Origin: Caprimulgus europaeus
Taxonomy: Eukaryota > Chordata > Aves > Caprimulgiformes > Caprimulgidae
Direction of reading: 5' to 3'
Length of the DNA stretch: 64,000 bases
Assembly (NCBI GenBank): GCA_907165065.1
Contig: OU015527.1
Coordinates: 17,435,686 to 17,499,685, forward strand
Shown piece by piece: positions 14,301-26,800 of this stretch (position 1 is its first letter; each line of letters opens with the position of its first letter). The notes beneath the pieces are model-generated. The model did not search any database, was not told the origin of the DNA, and saw only the letters and a program-made list of their open reading frames with translations. Made by a program: the position numbers and the translations under genes.

Positions 14301-14400
14301 GGAAAGAAAACAAAATGAATTAAAAGTTCCAAGCCTAACTGGATTATGGGTGTCACATGGGTGTTACAGATAAGGACTCAGCATAGCAGCTGTACTATTA
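11321..14400. other. Unique AT-rich DNA, no gene seen
   Basis: No coding region recognised. It holds the (AAAAC)n repeat listed separately, a short TA run near 12604-12612, and AT-rich filler. Confidence 0.55.
13107..13136. repeat. (AAAAC)n microsatellite
   Basis: Six imperfect AAAAC units with one C-to-T change near the 3' end. A similar tract occurs at 35364-35391. No target duplication or retrotransposed body is seen next to it, so it is treated as a simple repeat. Confidence 0.9.
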
Positions 14401-14473
14401 AATGTGCAATTAGGCTTTTGCAGGCTGAATTTAAACTTCATTGTGATCAGGAATCCTGGGTTCCCAGTCATTC

Positions 14474-14760
14474 TTACATCACCTTTTGGGTGTATGCCCA
14501 GAAATTTCTCATCTTTCCTTTGCCTGAGTTCCTGGGTCTTACTCCATTAGAGAACCTGGACACTGATTCAGACACAGGAATTAGTTCTTTATTGCTTGCA
14601 GTGACACAGCTGAATTTGGAACAACGGCAGCTTACCTTCCAGGGGTAAAACAAGCCAATAGGAATGTGAGAGTGTAAAGATTGTGCCTCTATCTTTTTGG
14701 TAGGGAATGGGCTTGGAGATGTCAAAGGAGTTTTATCCACTCATCTCTCCCCCTTAGAGT
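14474..14760 (-). mobile_element. Possible degenerate LTR remnant
   Basis: On the minus strand the order CCTATTGGC ... CTGCAAGCAATAAAGAAC ... CCTGTGTCTGAATCAGTGTCC resembles an LTR core and R-U5 (CAAT-like box, AATAAA, then a C/T-rich downstream run). There are no clear TG...CA ends, no target duplication and no second copy in the window. The call rests on layout alone and could be wrong. Confidence 0.25.
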
Positions 14761-15046
14761 TTTCCAAACATTTGTCTTCCCTCCCTTTCTGGGATAAAGG
14801 CATAGGTCACTAAATCTTCAGATGTAGCTGTATTTCTGTGCTTCATGCTATCTCTACATTTTACTATGTGGAATGTGGACTATCTCTCTACCTCCGATAC
14901 AGCTATAGCTGCTCCATATAACATCTGCTCTTCCTGTACCTCTATTTGATTTCTCCACTGACTTACTTGCCAAAGCTTGTAGCTGACTCCAGTTACTGCT
15001 CAAGAAAATATTTTAAGGTCTTTTCTAATAAAAGTGTTTATATATA

Positions 15047-15727
15047 TGTAATAGTTTCACTGAGCTAGCCCTTGGCTAGCAGCCAACACAGCCGTTCACC
15101 CACTTCCTCCCCACCCGCAGTGGGTAGAGGAGAGGATTGGGGGCAAGAATTAGGAGGCTTGTAGGTTGAGATAAAACCAGTTTAATAATAGAAATAAAAG
15201 AAAACTTTTTTAAAAAACAACAACAAAAAAACCCTAAACAATTAATATTATAATAGTAATGGTAATGATAACAGTAATAAGATATACAAATGAGGGATAC
15301 CCAGTACAACTGCTGACCACCCACTGATAAGCCCGGCCAGTTCCCAGATAACGATCCCGGAGGAACAACAATCCTGAACTGAGACCACGATCCCGGAAGA
15401 ACCAGAACCTGAGAGAAAACCCGTGCAAATCCACCCCCTCTTTCCAGTTAGCCCCAGATAACACACTAAACATGACAGATATGATCTGGAATATCTTACT
15501 GGCACATCCAAATGCCAGTTTTGAGTTTTGCTATTCACTGCGCTTCTCCCTCCAGTCCTAAAACAGCTCTGATCCAGCCAAACACGGTGGCCTTGAGCTC
15601 CAGCAGTAACTAATAACATTGGTACTTTTATCAATGATGTTCTCAAAGCAAGTCTGAACTGAAATCAAAACATGGCTCTTCTAGCTACTGAGAAAAAAAT
15701 TAACTCTATCCTAGAAAAACCAGGACA
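15047..15727 (-). mobile_element. Solo LTR, family C, copy 1
   Basis: Read on the minus strand, the 681-bp element starts TGTCCTGG at 15727 and ends with CA at 15047. AT-rich flanks ATATA (15042-15046) and ATATA (15728-15732) fit a 5-6 bp target duplication, although the site is itself TA-rich. It aligns with 31395-32003 in the same orientation over long blocks, for example around GATATGATCTGGAATATCT, GGCACATCCAAATGCCA and GGTGGCCTTGAGCTCCAGCAG. The minus-strand motif TTTTATCTCAACC near its 3' end is related to CTTATCTCCACCCACGAG in the family A LTR. I recognise this as a widespread avian ERVK-type LTR from memory, without a database check. No internal retroviral genes are present. Confidence 0.8.
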
Positions 15728-18700
15728 ATATATGATGAAATTTGTGTAGTTTGATGGCTATCAAATTTCTTTTTACAGATAAATGGTATATTTATTTAAG
15801 GTTGTATTAAAATTTCTGGAAATGTATCTTGTGAAAGCTGGCAAAGACTATATTGCACAGCTCTGTTCTGTAAACAGACTAGTATATGACTACAGGCAGC
15901 TTTCACATCCCTTACTGGGGTTTGACCTCCAGGTCCTGTGTCAGAATGGGTTGATTTGCATTGGCTTTCCATATGGCTAATGAAGAGAGAGAAGTTATTT
16001 TGTGGTTAGCTCAAACCAGAAGTTCACATCAGGTGCTCTGAATTACTCTGTGGAGGAATTCCTACCTCCTGCTGCTGGAGAAAGTAAGAAGTCTGTGGAA
16101 ATTAGCATCCTAAACTGAATGCCTAGAATAAATCAGTGTAAATGTCCCACTTAACACTGTTTCTGTTATTCAAAGTCTACTGTGAAGTATGTAAAGCAAC
16201 TGGAAATACAGGGTACTTTTCATGGCTTCCCACAGTACTTTGTATCAGCAGTGAGAATGACAACTTCCCATTAGAAGAGGAGGCACACTGGACAGCATCC
16301 GCTGTAAAGCCTGGTCCCCCTCTTAAGGAAACATCTTAAACTGGAAAGACATGAGCACTGGTAAGAGGGAAACTATAGACAGCAGACACAAAACCACTGA
16401 CTGTTTCCATGAGCAGGAAAATGATGTAAGCTTCAAAGTGAAGTGCAGGCTGTGTTTCAAGCCTGCACATATTTCCATAGCTGTTGCCAGCTATCAGTTC
16501 TAGGAATCTGTAAACAGCAAAGACCATATCCCAGTTTTGGCTTTGCTAAGCAACTCTTTCCATGAGGTCTTTAAAGGACTAGGAAGGAACTCGAGAAGTT
16601 TAAAGGGATAATGGTATGTGAGTGTATTCTCAAAGTGTTTATCAAGCAGCAAAAACTAGGAATCTAAGCATGTGAGTTAAACCAGAATTTATTATTTCAA
16701 AGTGAAAGAGGGTATGCAGTCAGTTTTAGCAAATTTCAAGTTATTTTTGATGTGAGCTCTACTTTGATTGCACTCCTGGATTTACTGTTGTTGCAAAACA
16801 TATGTTCCAGATTTTGCATGTCTGTGATCCCAGATGCTTAAAACATAGTCACTAACCAGATACATTGCAGAGAAAAAATCATCCTCTGTAGGTAGGAAAT
16901 GTATTTCTATTCTTTAATATGTGACCCTATCCATAGGCTCTATTCATGTATGTTTTCCACCACTGAGTATTTTCTTTTTTTGCCACAGACTGCAAATTTT
17001 ATTTGTGAATTATTGCAAATGTCATTTATTTTCCTTCTAATAACACAGTTTGAGTCAAAGTCAGTGACAGCTGCTGTGAGGGTATCACAAGTCTGCTTAC
17101 TCTCTCCACCATGATTATTGTACAGTTGGCAGGTTTGTTGGTAGTCTCTTGAAAAAAAGCACAAGAAATTCAAGAGGTCAGGAGTTGCAAGTAGGTGAGA
17201 TAAAGTAGTTAACTCAACTCTGAGAAGAATTTAACAGTTGTGAAACATCTGTGTTCCTGAAAAGTCCAGAGGACTCTGAAGAGACACATGATCCATCCAA
17301 ATGGTCTTTATGTAGTTCTTTACCTAATACACAATAAGGGGACTCATTCAGTTCAGGAACATTTTATGTGAAGTAGCTTTGTGAATTGCGTTGTCCGTGT
17401 CTGCAGCACAGCTGCATAGTGGTAAGATCTCTCCAGGTTTCAGAACCTTTTTGCTAAATTGTGTGATACTCAAACACCAGTTCTGTGAATCACTGGGGAC
17501 TGGCTGAAGGCTAAAGACATTTAATTTCTCACTGTGGCACACTTGAAAAGCTAGATCTGGCCCTAAGGGTATTCCAGTCATACAAAAAGTAATCACCACA
17601 TAACAAAAGGCTGAGTAGTCATTTGTGGCTGATTTTGACTCTTTTCTGAAATAAAGAGAATTTGGAAACAAAAATGCAGTATATAATTCAAATAAAACTA
17701 CAACATAATGTATGTTACTAATTTATGAACTACAGAACAAAGTGCTTTATTCTATTCTTTCTATTCTCATTTCTTTTTATCATTTTTTGCACGTAAATAT
17801 TCATAAAATGTTCAACAACAGTCTCATTATTTTTAACTAGAATATACAATGGAGACAGCTGAGAAGCAAAGAGTTTTCTGTCAGACTCCTTAGTCTGTCT
17901 TCAAAAGCCATGTATACTGCCTTTACGATCGAGAGCTGATTTTGCTTTTCAGGATCAGCGTGACTAATACCTAATAATAATTACTGACAGTATCCAGACC
18001 CAAGCCTGCTATGAATTGCCTGCACAGCCTCCTTTTTTTTTTTTTCTCTCTTCTTACTCTCTGTATTGTTCTACTTTGTCTGAAATTTTAAATGTTGTAT
18101 AATTGGTTTAACAGTCTTTTCTAAGGAATGAAGAAAAAAGCCCCAGTGTTTGATGATTGTTTCCCAGGTTTCCTCAGCTTAGCCTGTTAAGGACAGGTGC
18201 TAACTCTTATTAGACCCTGGAGAAGCAATGAATTTCCATTTGTTGCATTTCTCCTAGTCATGAAATTGGGAAGGCCAACTACACTAATATGATTTCACTC
18301 TTTTGTGTACAAAGAATCTAATAATGCAAACACTTAAACACATGTTTGGCTTTATACACATGAATAGTCCTATTAAAGTAATCTATTACTATTTTAAAAG
18401 ATAAATGAACATGAAAAAATTTGCATTTAGAACTCTCTAAAATTAATGCTACTATTATATTTTATAAGTGTAATTTAAAGAATACAAAATTTAAATACAC
18501 TTAAGTTTTAATTACAGACTTGCCATTGAAAGAGTCTAGGAGAAGAGTATATAAAGATATTCCAGTAATCTGGAACTCACAGCAAGGTGAGTTCCAGTTT
18601 GTTTCTTGATATGGAGCAAATTTACAACACTTTACCTGTAATTTTGCATGAAACCTGTAGTGCATTATAGTATCAAAGTAAAATGAAAAATAAAGAAACA

Positions 18701-19509
18701 CAGAAACACAGATTTCCAAATACTTTTAGAAAAACCTAGTAGCTTTGTACTAATTCACTAAGGTAAATAAAAAGAAAATAGAATCTATAGATTAGAAAGA
18801 TATATATCTTAGATATAGAAATCTAGAAAATAAAGATTTTGGGGATAAATAGCTAGCTCCTCTTTCAGTAATCATTAAATGAGTATGAAATCAAATCTGA
18901 AATTAACTCCAGCCCAAGAAGAAATTTAAAATATGGTAAAGAATGTGAAAATGCTGCTGTAAAAGCAAAGAGAGTGCACGACAAGAAAATCTGTGTGACT
19001 AGACTATCCTCAGTCAGAAAGTCTTACACAACAGTGTCTATAAATCCAAATCCAAGTGCATAAATAACTGTCAAACAGTCTGACAGAGAAAGGATCAGGA
19101 TAACAGAGACAGTTGTTGGTAGCATAGGCTGGGAAGTCCAAATCAGGTCAGAAATCACATGCCAATACTGAATCTGTGAAACAACCACCAAAGTGAACCA
19201 GGCAGTATAGTAATCAGTTATATATCTTTAAAGTCTATAAGCAGTTCTTAAGATTTGGTTATATATTTGCATTCTGGATGCTGATATTTAAACAGAATGG
19301 CTATGTCACACTGGAAAGGATGATGCAGGGTGTTTGAGTAGTTACATTTCTGGTTCTACAGCAAGAAAACTCATAACTGAAAGTCAGTGAAGAAAAGAAG
19401 GCTTAAATTATTATTTTTTGGGCAGACCTATAAAGGTCTGTTTCAGACAAAATTTTGGGACTTATTTTTAACTATTGATAACACTGCTTCTCAAATGTTA
19501 GTAAATGTT
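15728..19509. other. Unique AT-rich DNA, no gene seen
   Basis: Several short open frames on both strands (for example around 17348-17671, minus) have no recognisable domains. The 18570-18597 hairpin is listed separately. A polypyrimidine run lies near 18031-18055. Confidence 0.55.
18570..18597. repeat. Perfect 11-bp inverted repeat, 6-nt loop
   Basis: CTGGAACTCAC and GTGAGTTCCAG are exact reverse complements separated by AGCAAG. As RNA this would form a short stable hairpin. It is too short for a canonical microRNA precursor, because pairing does not extend beyond the 11 bp. Confidence 0.9.
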
Positions 19510-20068
19510 ACTCTCCCCCTCTACTCCGCTCTCATAAGGCCCCGCCTGGAGTACTAAGTCCAGTTCTGGAGCCCCCAGCACAAGAGAGACATGGACCTGT
19601 TAGAACAAGTCCAAAAGAGGCCACGAGGATGATCCGAGGGCTGGAGCACCTCTGCTGTGAGGACAGGCTGAAAGAGTTGGGGCTGTTCAGCCTGAAGAAG
19701 AGAAGGCTCCAGGGAGATCTTATAGCAGCCTTCCAGTGCCTGAGGGGGCGGGCCTACAAGAAAGCTGGGGAGGGACCTTTCATAAGTGCAGTTAATGACA
19801 GAACAAGGGGAAATGGCTCTAAACTGGAAGAGGGTAGGTTTACATTAGATATTAGAAATAAATTATTCACTGTGAGGGTGGTGGGACACTGGAACAGGTT
19901 GCCCAAGGAAGTTGTGGATGCCCCCTCCCTGGAAATGTTCAAGGCCAGGTTGGATGAGGCTTTGAGCAACTTGGTCTAGTGGAAGGTGTCCCTGCTCATG
20001 GCAGGGGGGTTGGAGCTAGATGATCTGTAAGGTGCCTTCCAGCCCAAACCATTCTATGATTCTGTGAT
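19510..20068 (+). mobile_element. CR1 LINE, 5'-truncated 3' fragment
   Basis: It begins within ORF2 at CCCCTCTACTCCGCTC (encoding the LYSALVRP-like segment) and runs through the ORF2 C-terminal tail and 3' UTR to CCATTCTATGATTCTGTGA, the usual CR1 3' terminus. It aligns closely with 40765-41316. Heavy 5' truncation and the absence of a poly(A) tail are typical of CR1 retrotransposition. Confidence 0.95.
19629..19979 (+). pseudogene. CR1 ORF2 C-terminal tail (remnant)
   Basis: A 116-codon open frame contains the conserved CR1 ORF2 tail: [48 protein letters not shown], and ends in ALSNLV. This tail lies downstream of the reverse transcriptase. No RT motifs are present because the copy is truncated. 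The upstream frame ([11 protein letters not shown] then stop) is out of register with this one: a shift within AGAGGCCACGAGG separates them, and the same shift is present at 40873-40889. Non-functional. Confidence 0.9.
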
Positions 20069-22839
20069 AATCTGGAAAAAGATAAATGGCTGTAGAAGGT
20101 GGTGATTCATGGTATTTCAGTTTTTGTAGTGATTGAATACATAGGCTTGAAGAGTCTCAAAATTATAATATCTTGTGTTACAAAAAGCTTATTCTTTCTA
20201 TAACGGTATCTTGACAGAATGTGGTGGAATGAGTAGTTCCCAGGGCATTAGCAAAGAAATAACGTGAAATATTTTTATTTTCTGTACCTGTTCATTATAT
20301 CTTGAGGTTAAACAGGTATTGAGTTATATATACTGAAAAACAAACATGATTTTCCCATTGTAAATCCATGGTGATTACTCTCATTCACCTTCCTTAAGTT
20401 TCTGAGTCTTTTACTCTGAAGAGCACATAAAGGTTTATGAACTTCACCTGCATAATTGTGATTAGTTTACAGCTGTTAGGACGTGGACATTGTAAAATTG
20501 TCATACTTGCCAATCTCAGCAGTAAAAGTATGATCCTGATACAAGCACGGATTCTTGTGGTTAATCAAATGACAGCAAGATGAAGCCCAGAGCTGATCTA
20601 TACTATTGGGAGCTATTGGGAGTCTAGTTTTCTATCTTTTCAGGCTGAAAAAATGTTATAATATTTTGTTTCTCCCTTTTGCTGTAGAGGGCAAATTATT
20701 AGTATGATGTGCCAGGTCGCAGCTCAGCAACTGAATTGGTGAAAGATTATAATATCTTCATAACATTGCTTCCTTAATCTGTCTAATCAATTTGTCAGTA
20801 TTCCTGAAAGTTGTGCTCAGGGCTAGCAACTGAATATGGTCTTGAGTGATATGTGATTACATGATTGCAGCAGCACAGGAAGTTACATTGCAAAGAAGAA
20901 AATAAATATTTAAATGTAAGATAAGTCTTGTTTACACACCTAGAGAGAAAGTATTCATTTTAATAGTTCAATCATTGAAGTTATCTAAAATAGGCTGTGA
21001 ATTTATTTTATAAAAGCATTGTTATATTTTTCCTCTTTCCTTATCATTTAAAACAGAACAATAAATTATCTTGATGATTCTTTTATTTAACTCTCTCTAG
21101 ACTGACTGCCGTTCACAAATCAATAGTTTGGTGTAAAGTAATGTTCTGCTCTGCCTTGTATTTGCTGACTTCTGAGGAGTCTTTTTTTCCAAAACATACT
21201 TCCTTTTCTCCTGTATTTGCTACATTACTTGAACTCTGTCTGCCAATACAGCTAAGTGTCTGTCAGCATTTCCATTATGAGCCACCTATTTGGGGTTCAT
21301 AATTCAAATGTTCGCATTAGACTTAAGCTGAATTAACAACAATTTCTTAGCCAGGGTTAAGGCTGTTTATAGAAGCCCAAAGAATTGCTTCTATAATCAC
21401 TCTGAAATGTGGTTTGTTTTCATTTGAGCACCCACAATATTTGGACAACAGTATCTTTTCTGTAATCACAGAAATATTGAATTTTAGTCGATTTATATTC
21501 CTTCTTTCTATTCTTGAAACTCAAATTAAGCTGAGTTTTCAGTCTCAATTTATTTTGAGAACTAATTAATGTTAGTCTTCAATATGATCTAGATAGAATG
21601 GCTTGATAATACTTGGAAAAAAATCCTGTTCAAATAAAACTATAAATGTTTAAGTTCATGTTTTTATTCTGAGAGTGTCATGATTTGGAATTTTACCTCA
21701 CAGATGAGGTAGGAATTCTTCCATGACAAGGAATGTGCAACTTGCTTTGCCTAGGCAGTTTTGTTCATGTGAGTTCGAGTCTCCCTCTGAGATTCTGTAT
21801 CACAAGTTTGTTGTTAAAGAACATTGTTATACTGCAAAATTTTTCAAGTGTTTTTGCAAAAGAGTGCCATAGTTTTGGTGATCTTAGTGCACTACTGTTA
21901 CATTCCTGATATAGCTCCCACCTCAAGTTGGAACTGATGGTTCAGTATTAAAATATTATCTTTTTCTCAGTGGCATCCATTATTTTATGTGTTGCTTCTG
22001 ATAACTTTGGTAACAATGTGCAAGATGTCACATAAAGTTGTATTACAACTTTTCTTGGAAATTGTGTGTTGTAAATGATTTGTGAGACATGAGGAGAGAG
22101 GAGGGAAGAAACACTCTGCTGGGAATGACTATTTGTCACTTCAATGTGTGTTTGAGAAGTATAAAAAGAAAAGTGATCTCACTCTCCACCTTTGACATGT
22201 AGACTTCTTTAGAAATGTTCAAGCTGCTGAACTCACAAAGCAGTAGGCAAAAGATCTCTTGTGCAAGAGGTGTGAAAATTTTCTAATGTGGCTTTCAGCC
22301 TGTATCCAGCAGATTCCTTCTTAACTGATGAAGTGTGACTATGAAAAGCTAGGCACTGACATCATGCAGCAAGCTATGCATGTTAAATTCAGATGAAAAA
22401 AAAATCTAGAACACACTGCTGTAGTCCAATTCTTTAATAAGAAACATGTCTTGAGACACTGTAGTCACCCTTATTACTGAGTAGAGTATGTTTAGTTGTA
22501 GTCTACCACCTGATATTCTTTGGCTCTGTCACAAGGTCTGTCTATACATTATCTTTGTCCATGACAGCAGAAGTTGCTGTCAACAGAGGCTGAGAACTTT
22601 TAATTTTGTCCTCCATTGCCTCCCTGATTGGCTACTGGCTTTGCTGAAAGTGGGTCTGTTTTATTTTCCTGAATCCAAAGTAACCGTAGGTAAGAAAAAT
22701 TCATAAAGATACACTGGCATCTGAGCTCTAAAGCTGAGAGTGAAGGCAGATCCAGTAGAACAGTTATCTTTAGAGTCACCAGGGATCAGGACCAGGCAGG
22801 GCGAGTGTGGGAGCCAAGGCAGGGAGCAGCATGCCTGCA

Positions 22840-22860
22840 CCCAGCTGGAGCCCAGCTGGG
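22840..22860. repeat. 9-bp inverted repeat around CCAGCTGG
   Basis: CCCAGCTGG and CCAGCTGGG are separated by AGC. Each arm contains CAGCTG, an E-box that is also a palindrome, in a locally GC-rich patch. Confidence 0.85.
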
Positions 22861-23814
22861 GGTTGGGCATGCTTGGGTCACTTGTGCCAATTTTAAAAAA
22901 CTAAAACACCTCAGCAGAACCAGACCAGTCAATGCCTCTTTTCACTAAAACTTAGGTCTCCTGTTGGAGGAAGGTCAACACCTGCCTATTACTCTGTTAG
23001 ATAAAGACACTGGCCCCAGATGGCATTTACACAGGTCTCCCAAATTCCAGGCTTTCATCACAACCATTGGTGAATACAAGGCACATGAAGATTTTTTATT
23101 TATTTTCTGAATGAAAATGCCTACAGTAATATATCTTTATAATATTTTTAGTGCTGAGCAAAATTTATTTTTGACAGAAAATATCTAGCTTGGTTTAATA
23201 AATGTATGCATGAACACATGCAGTTAGCTTTTGTATATACTTGTACATAAACAGGAACAATAAGTAAATAAATACAATGAGGCCAGATTTTCTAAATTAA
23301 ATGCCATTTCCTGCAGTTCCTTTAATAGACAAACCTTTTCCACATGAAGATGAATTCCGACTTTATATTTAAGGAAAGAGCAGAATCTCACAATCATTTT
23401 TACCAAACAGCAAACAGACATACTGTCTTGGCATAAGAACATCAATTGGCTTATTTAAATGTTTTTTGCCTAATCATAAAGATTTATGTTGTGCTTCATT
23501 GTCAGTATCATTTGTCATTAAGGTGACATTTCTCTTCTTTAAGAACATTGTCAATACTTCATGTTGTCTCTCTAAGCAGTAAAGGAGGCCTTGGACACAT
23601 TCCTGTGTGAAAAGAAAGGTAAGGCAGTTGTTATTACTGAAAGTGGATAAAATGTATTATGTAAGTAAAGAATTAAACTTGCCTTATAATTTGTGTGAAA
23701 GGATGGGGATAATAGACATCAGACACCTGTTAATCATCAGTAACTCAGAATCACAGTGCAGACGAGTAGGATACAGATAACCCTTTGCCAAAACATCCCC
23801 ACTTTCAAACACTA

Positions 23815-23838
23815 AAAAAAAAAAAAAAAAAAAAAAAG
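23815..23838. repeat. Poly(A) tract
   Basis: About 24 consecutive A residues, followed by a G-rich stretch. No retroposed body is recognised upstream. Confidence 0.95.
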
Positions 23839-26800
23839 AGGTGGGGGGTAGGGGACTAAGCTTCAAAGCATCAGTCTGTAATTCCACTGAAGAAAAAATA
23901 TAGTAGTAGGGTGATTTTTTTGTGTGTGACATTTTGTCAAATTCTGCAAGCATCCAGTAAAAAAAAAAAACATTTAATTTTCTCAAAGAAATACAAACTA
24001 ACTTACTTATCCAGAAAGTCTTGTGACTAACAGAAGGTAACTCAATTTGGCTCTCATTCTGTTTGTGAATTTGTGAACTTAAAACTAGCAACTGCTTAGA
24101 TATCTTGATCATGACCCTACAGCATTTACTTTATGACAAGCAAACACATTACCAGCCGCTAGTGTGTATTTTTGAATCTTCAGCAGGGCTGGTTTCCCAA
24201 AGCTTAAAGCAACTGACAAGGGAAGTAAATTTTAAATGGAATTTTAATCTGTGGCTGCCAGCTCTGAAAATACAGTTGTTAACAGAGAGCTATCAATCAG
24301 CAGAACTTTTTCTACTAGGACAGTGATTTTTGATGCAACAATATTTTCATGTGAATGTTGATACCATATCTTTCCTACAACAGTTTTCAGATGGGACAAG
24401 GATTGGTATAGCAACAAAAAATAAAAAGGGGAGATTTTTTTCTGAAACCTGATCTGAATCGCCTATTTAAACAGCTACAATCCAACTCAGATGTTGTAGT
24501 ACAGCTGATGCGTGTGAAGTCCAGAGTATGACTGTGGGACAGGAAATCTACTGGGAAGCAGTGACTTTGAAAGATCTTTAGGGTAACAGGAGATAGCATG
24601 CAGTGCTGTGATTGAGAAGACTAAGACCAGAATATAAAGGATTAAAAAGGTGTGAAGGTGACCTATTATCTGAATAAGCAGCCTCACATAAGGATGTTCA
24701 GTTTTTGGAGGAGAAAGGTGACTTATTTATTCTATCCAGGCAACTATCCTAGGCCAGAGACCTCATGCAGAAGAGACCAAATTTCTCAATCTGAATGGCA
24801 AAAATGTAACAAATTCCAGTGGTTGGGAGTAGGTAATTACAAAATGCTGGTGTTTAGCACTGATAATTTATCAGTCAGAAGTTACTATCTGGAAGATGGG
24901 AGTATGAATTTTGTCTGAAATTATCTAGATGTTTTAATGTTTCCAGAAGAAATTCTATAAATTATGCGTAGATATCTAAGCTAGGCAGCATTAGAGGTTC
25001 ATTCTTATTTTTGTGTCTATAAATGTTTGAACCTTTACCTTGAAAATATTCATTCATGGGCCTTAACTGTGCTTCTTTCAACAACATAATGGAATTTCCT
25101 GCCCTGAGTAAAAAGTTAATTTTTTAAGACAACTAACTAAATGGTCAGGAACACTTTTTTTTTTTCTTTTTTCTTTTTTTTTACTTCCCCCTTCTGTGCA
25201 ATTGGCCAGAAATATTCATTCAGCCTTTTCTGTCTTTTCCTGTCTTCTTGGAGGAAAGATGCTGGAGGAAGTCAGGCCAGTAGAGAATGCAGAATATAGT
25301 TGTTGTGATTTATTAATGTATTTAGCATTAAACTGACCATATTTTTTGACTGGGAAGGAATGCTTCCAACACATTAATTGATAGGGTTTGGTAGGTCTAA
25401 TCTGTGTTGGAATAGCCCACACAGATGGTACATATGCAGCATCTTCATTTAAGGGCATCAGTGGCACTTTTTTTCCTTTTTTCTCTGTCTGTGGTCAATA
25501 GTTATGTAGACCCCAGAAAACGTAAATAATTTAGTCTATGATTACTTGACTCGTTATGGAGTCACCTATCAGTTAAAGCAAAGGAAAACCTATAGTAATC
25601 AGGAATTTAGACTGGATAAGCTCACCTAGAACTTCATGTATTTATTTTCAATATTATATTTTCTATCTAGAATCTTAACCTCTTCTGTAAGGAGTCCATA
25701 AAATACTAGGAATTTTGAAAGATGAAATATTAGAAACCCATTTGCAATGGACTAATTTTTTCTGTTGAGAGTTGTTCATTTTAACTATTACTTTGTTATT
25801 TTTAATGAGAAGGGCATGCTAATAAGATCTGATAAGTTATTTAGGGTTTTTAAATTATATAAGATTCTTATCTTAGTTCATGCAATTCCTTTTAAAAAGT
25901 GTCAACATTCACATATGTTAAATTAAGTGTATGAGAAAGGCTGCCATTTTCAAAACATTCTCAATAATGACAAATAACCTGAATAGCTATTTGACTCTCC
26001 TACCTGCTGTACTTCTTAAGTTCATGTTAAATTTAGAGAAGGCGAATTTCAGAGATATGTGGCAAGGCTTAGCAGTAAGAGTAATAGCTGTTTCGTAAGA
26101 CAACACTAAATCATTGTGAAAACCAAGTATCACTAGTTTGTTGTATGCAAGAGAATAATGTATGACCCAAGAAGGTTTCACTTTTTGCAGTGTTTGTGGC
26201 TAGGCTGAAAAATACAGATTTTTGACTGTAAAGAATAACAGCAGTAATAAGAGGCTATGTAATTTATAAAGGATTATTTGAGTCTTTTTTCCCCCCTCCT
26301 GTGATATTCTTTCTGCCTTAAATCTGCCATCTACGTTATGTTCAGTTTAATACAGTCTGGTCTTTAGAAACACAGACTTGTAGAAAGCCCAACTAATTTT
26401 TCTTCACGAATGGGTAAAACTCAAAATAAAAATGTCTTTCAATCCATAAAGAAAGACAGGCCAAATTAGGCTTATAAAGGAAAAAATCCATTTCATGCTT
26501 CTTTAAAGGACCCTTCATCCTTACAGTCCCTGCTCAGAGGCACCTAGGGGAGCTGCTTCTCATATAACTTTCAGCTGCCATAATCCTCTTTTCTCCACCT
26601 CAAGATAACCCATTGAATTGCATGTCTGTGACTTCTTTTGTTTTAGCACTGTAAGTGTGATACTGCATCACTATGGTTTGGATTGGTTTACAAAAAGGCA
26701 TATTTTTAGAACAATCACTTTCCTGTGATGTAACGGACATATGTGTAGTGTCACATTTTGGCTATTTCACTAGCCTAAAAACAAAACATTCAGTAGATGA

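Noticed and set aside
21765-21800. tRNA-like GTTCGAGTC string
   Set aside because: The surrounding sequence does not fold into a cloverleaf and lacks an A box at the right distance.
23684-24112. 142-codon minus-strand frame
   Set aside because: It depends on reading two poly(A) runs as poly-Phe and has no domain or supporting signal.
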